Assembly: GCF_012102705.1 (NCBI RefSeq)
Contig: NZ_JAAVTA010000006.1
Coordinates: 1 to 64,000, forward strand
Source: Haematospirillum sp. H1815
GTDB taxonomy: Bacteria > Pseudomonadota > Alphaproteobacteria > Rhodospirillales > Rhodospirillaceae
Direction of reading: 5' to 3'
Length of the DNA stretch: 64,000 bases
The notes beneath the pieces are model-generated. The model was not told the DNA's origin. It ran no database searches and saw only the letters and a list, made by a program, of their open reading frames with translations. This document shows, one piece after another, positions 61,801 to 64,000 of this stretch (within the stretch, counting starts at the first letter, position 1; each line of letters opens with the position of its first letter). The position numbers were made by a program, and so were the translations under genes.

Positions 61801-64000
61801 CTGTGCTGCCGAGGCAGGCCGTATCGGAGACGATGGCTCCGTTGTCATGGCCATGGGGCTTTCTGTTGAGCTGGCTTTCTATAATGGTGGATCTTTGCCC
61901 CAGCTGGCTTCTGAAACCGCAGGAACCCTTGATTTCTGCCAGCGTACGGGAAGCCGTGACTTTCGCCCCTGGTTGATGACGGTTCAGCGTACCTGCCGTC
62001 TCTTGATGCAGGACAGCCTTGTATCTGCCGATCTTCCCGGGCTTCTTGAGGAGGAACGTGCCTTTCTGGAGCGTCTTTTCAATTCGGCTCATCCTGCGTT
62101 GGCAGGGGGGGCAGGTATTGTTGTGCTGTTTCTTGCAGTCATCTGTGGCGAATATGGTCATGCCCTGGAGTTTGCGCGTCGTATTGCGGCCGTTGCACGC
62201 CGTATCGAGGGGACACTATCTGTTGCCATTTATGACTGGCTCTACATTCTGACGATTCTGAACAGTCGCAGTGTTAGCGAATCCGAACGGCGTCTGGCAC
62301 TGCGGCGCTTCTTGCCCCTGATGCAGGAGCGGGCCGATATCGGTCCGGTGAACCATCTGCAACGATTGTTGCTGGTCGAGGCCGAAGTTGCCCGCGTATC
62401 GTTCCGCCTGACAGTGGCCGAGGGCCTGTATGCCAAAGCCTTCCAGACAGCAGCAGATAACGGTATTTATGCTGACGAAATCCTGATTTGCCTTATGGCG
62501 GCATCCTTTCATGATGGGCAACGCCAGTCCCGTATTGCCTTGTCATGGCGGCGCCAAGCTCTGGATGTAGCACGCAGTTGGGGAGCGGAGGGACTGGTAT
62601 CCCTTTTGCGCAGCCGTTGGGTTGATTTGCGTGATGATGTGGGAGAGCGTCCTGGACGGCCGGTCAAAACATCCCGTGAGGGAGGTCTTGATCTTGCGGC
62701 AGCCATGCGGGCTGCGCGTGTTATTTCCGGCGAGCTTCAGCGATCGGTCCTGCTGGAGAATATTCTGCGGATTACAATGGGTGCTGCAAGTGCCAGCCGT
62801 GGGTTGTTATTCCTGAGGGGAGGCGATGGCTGGGCTATCGAGGCTGAAAGTGATGCCTCAACAGCGCGGGTGGATAGTATCCGGCGACCGGTTGCTGTAA
62901 CTGGGGATCCGGGGCAGAATGATGTTGCGATGCTGTTCAGTCCGGCTGTTTTTGCCTTGGCGGAGAGCACAGGTGAACCCGTGCTGCTGGATGATGCGAC
63001 GAAAACGGGTCCGTTCGTTCTGGATCCCTATATCAGTCATACCCAGACACGTTCCTTGCTGTGCATGCCCCTCTCAAAAGGTGGAGCACCCGGTGGAATG
63101 CTGTGGCTGGAGCATGCCCGGACCGCTGGCCTTTTTACACCGGCCCGGATGGAGTTCTTGCACTATCTTGCAGCACAGGCTGTTGTTGCCCTGGAGAATG
63201 CAAGGCTTTACCAGCACCTGTCCGCCCTGAACAGTGATCTTGAGACCCAAGTGGCCGAACTGGCCAGAACGCTTGGTCGCCAGAGCCGGTTGGTGGATGC
63301 AACCCTGGAATCCATACCCGATGCGTTGATTGCCTGCGATCCTGAAGGACGACTGGTGGCCTGGAACCGCCGGGCCTGTGATTTGTTCCGTATTCCACCG
63401 GGTTTGCGACGACGGGGGACACCCCTGTCATCTGTTATGGAAGCTGCCGTTGCTCCGGGTTCTGCGGATGCGGATGCGGTGCGTCTTCTGGAGAGGGGGG
63501 GGCGCCCGCAGGGTGACGGGGGCCCGGAGATGGAGAGTGCTGACCTTGTTTTTGCTGATGGGCGGATACTACGGGTCCGGCGGCAGGTGATGCCTGGCGG
63601 GGGAGAGGTCCTGATTTTCAGGGAAGTCACCGGCGAGCTGAAGCGCGAGCAGGAACTGGAAACGGCACGCACTGCAGCAGAGCGTGCCTTATCTGATTTG
63701 CGCAGCGCCCGCCACGACCTGATCCAGGCAGAAAAGATGGCATCCCTGGGTGAACTGGTGGCCGGCGTTTCCCACGAGATCAATACCCCGGTTGGTGTGA
63801 CCCTGACTGCCGCTTCTTTTTTGATGGAGCGGGCCAATGTGATCAACCGCCAAATGGCATCAGGGGTGTTGCGCAAATCCGAGTTCGAACAGTTTGTGGC
63901 GCAGGCCACGGAAACGACGTCCCTGATGGTGGCAAATATCCAGCGGGCGGCAGATCTGATCAACAGCTTCAAACAGATTGCTGTCGATCGGAGCGGGGGT
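58820..64000 (+). CDS. Giant hybrid sensor: pseudokinase, ATPase, GAF, PAS, histidine kinase (cut by window end)
   Basis: The frame is open from ATG 58820 to the window end (1,727 codons) without a stop. Residues 1-255 form a serine/threonine-kinase fold: VVVKYI has the ATP lysine (36), but HRN (126-128) stands where HRD is expected and ADLDAV (145 onward) replaces DFG, so catalysis is doubtful. A P-loop ATPase follows with GPAGIGKTTL near 319 and LVMDDLHEAD near 444, then a long helical region. A GAF domain (about 1290-1440), a PAS (about 1490-1600) and HisKA with the phospho-accepting histidine in GVSHEINTP (1652) follow. The catalytic ATPase part is beyond the window. Related multidomain kinases are known in cyanobacteria and others. 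GGGGAG lies about ten bases before the start. Confidence 0.9.
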   Translation, partial: MRLISGYTLESCLHAGRIHTVWRGRRDSDALAVVVKYINTGLPSLDAVERLHREYRLLVRLGGTVTPPAVDFLEDQAGVVLVMADTGARTLATEISRGPFDRTTFIDTSIGLVRALSYLHAAGLLHRNVSTVNVLLDHDGTVRLADLDAVLDRTDPATFPLPPELPQMRSVHGEGRGPVRPDDFRNDYYALGCVLFEMLTGNPVRSGSSSVQVALRSPGISRSLAAIVLKLLAPAPEDRYQSLVGLEADLLACRTSSASPVSATDTASRAGGFHPGRFDRFERFAQPSRLYGRSREITMLRRCRDNVLNGEGGFVMVCGPAGIGKTTLVNEVFPLSGHLMAVILARFGGRESRSPHGVLAEAFSEFVAALLGGGESDLHAARARLEALPADYLGVLLDLVPDLALIVGRRPLPDPLPLRENQARLFRSVLRFLQAVSGPSRPLVLVMDDLHEADSSSIALVRYILVEGDLRHLLVVVAWQEDAVGANHPVSSLLRRSDRNGSMPPLVALGALSVDHVVALLTDMFGGAPSGIEELANLLIVHSGGNPFWIHTLLRILNDQGKIILDRTTWTWSWDGAVLGEYLSAHDPRDALHQAIDDLGAECCKILITAACLGSFVSMDLLTRVVHLAPAVILERLGIALERGVLLLPHAPVPDPDGVHGVPYLIFSHHLVRDAVVSLMSEEEQALHHQMIGLTLCQELGTDAPSVLLFTALDHVRAGHIEPDDPRLGGRLAELEHEAARRAAALAAYAVAYDHAVSGIDSLGPDPWQSYPILAHDLFLAQAESACALDFRDSLQHAADALLAGTGDVAAAAPALEYRIFSLAAEGNRAEAMAVAVSALASMGLNVRPDSSWFGRVLTKIRLSWLLPRLMATEPRANSDASRSLDAAVGLLFTAATACFPSGPSLSPRAVTVLVRLALDSGTPGSLAAAHASAVMQVASEGRIRLAESLARRTIRFIASLPSGMMRVRAELAARCLGLHWGENLHAARDALRACAAEAGRIGDDGSVVMAMGLSVELAFYNGGSLPQLASETAGTLDFCQRTGSRDFRPWLMTVQRTCRLLMQDSLVSADLPGLLEEERAFLERLFNSAHPALAGGAGIVVLFLAVICGEYGHALEFARRIAAVARRIEGTLSVAIYDWLYILTILNSRSVSESERRLALRRFLPLMQERADIGPVNHLQRLLLVEAEVARVSFRLTVAEGLYAKAFQTAADNGIYADEILICLMAASFHDGQRQSRIALSWRRQALDVARSWGAEGLVSLLRSRWVDLRDDVGERPGRPVKTSREGGLDLAAAMRAARVISGELQRSVLLENILRITMGAASASRGLLFLRGGDGWAIEAESDASTARVDSIRRPVAVTGDPGQNDVAMLFSPAVFALAESTGEPVLLDDATKTGPFVLDPYISHTQTRSLLCMPLSKGGAPGGMLWLEHARTAGLFTPARMEFLHYLAAQAVVALENARLYQHLSALNSDLETQVAELARTLGRQSRLVDATLESIPDALIACDPEGRLVAWNRRACDLFRIPPGLRRRGTPLSSVMEAAVAPGSADADAVRLLERGGRPQGDGGPEMESADLVFADGRILRVRRQVMPGGGEVLIFREVTGELKREQELETARTAAERALSDLRSARHDLIQAEKMASLGELVAGVSHEINTPVGVTLTAASFLMERANVINRQMASGVLRKSEFEQFVAQATETTSLMVANIQRAADLINSFKQIAVDRSGG

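Overview
The window comes from an alphaproteobacterium, most likely order Rhodospirillales. The reasons are the uninterrupted mdh-sucC-sucD-sucA-sucB-lpd block, an F1-only atpHAGDC operon without F0 genes, a 5S rRNA followed by tRNA-fMet, a phasin, an IalB-family protein, a DUF484-xerC pair and an AFG1/ZapE ATPase. A complete heme-uptake operon would suit a blood- or host-associated member such as Haematospirillum, but that genus is only a guess. Base composition is moderately GC-rich, with one clearly AT-rich patch at about 1430-2560.

Layout. 1-222: 3' end of a 5S rRNA and an initiator tRNA, i.e. the tail of an rRNA operon. 223-2560: an accessory patch on the minus strand with a fatty acid desaturase and a DMT-type transporter, both apparently broken (an in-frame amber codon and an A7 frameshift). 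2579-8530: heme receptor, heme-handling factor and ABC importer (hmuR, hmuS, hmuT, hmuU, hmuV) on the minus strand, with a Fur-box-like site upstream. 9028-12552: amino acid dehydrogenase, DHH phosphoesterase and ZapE. 13137-22109: TCA cycle block, closed by a strong terminator shared with a convergent MHS-type transporter. 23768-28937: Dps, XerC, DUF484, transaldolase-like aldolase and PriA. 29125-34216: F1 ATP synthase with hairpins between cistrons. 34382-37011: phasin, ProC, YbjN and UbiK on the minus strand. 37263-42916: HldD, Lgt, MidA-like methyltransferase, PgeF, a lipoprotein and Prs, mostly with tight or overlapping junctions. 43169-47037: NSS transporter, L25, Pth and YchF. 47143-55548: small unknown proteins, RlmN, IalB, a Nudix fusion, a parvulin and SecA. 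55794-58623: a four-gene minus-strand cassette (NeuD-like acyltransferase, FabG-like reductase, acyl carrier protein, DegT/VioA-like aminotransferase). 58820-64000: the first 1,727 codons of a giant signalling protein (pseudokinase, P-loop ATPase, GAF, PAS, histidine kinase) that runs off the window.

How the genes work together. The largest themes are central energy metabolism (malate to succinyl-CoA steps and F1-ATPase), iron acquisition from heme, and envelope functions (HldD for LPS core, Lgt for lipoproteins, SecA and parvulin for export). The less ordinary content is at the ends: the decayed AT-rich patch beside the tRNA, and the aminosugar-acylation cassette that is divergent from the giant hybrid sensor.
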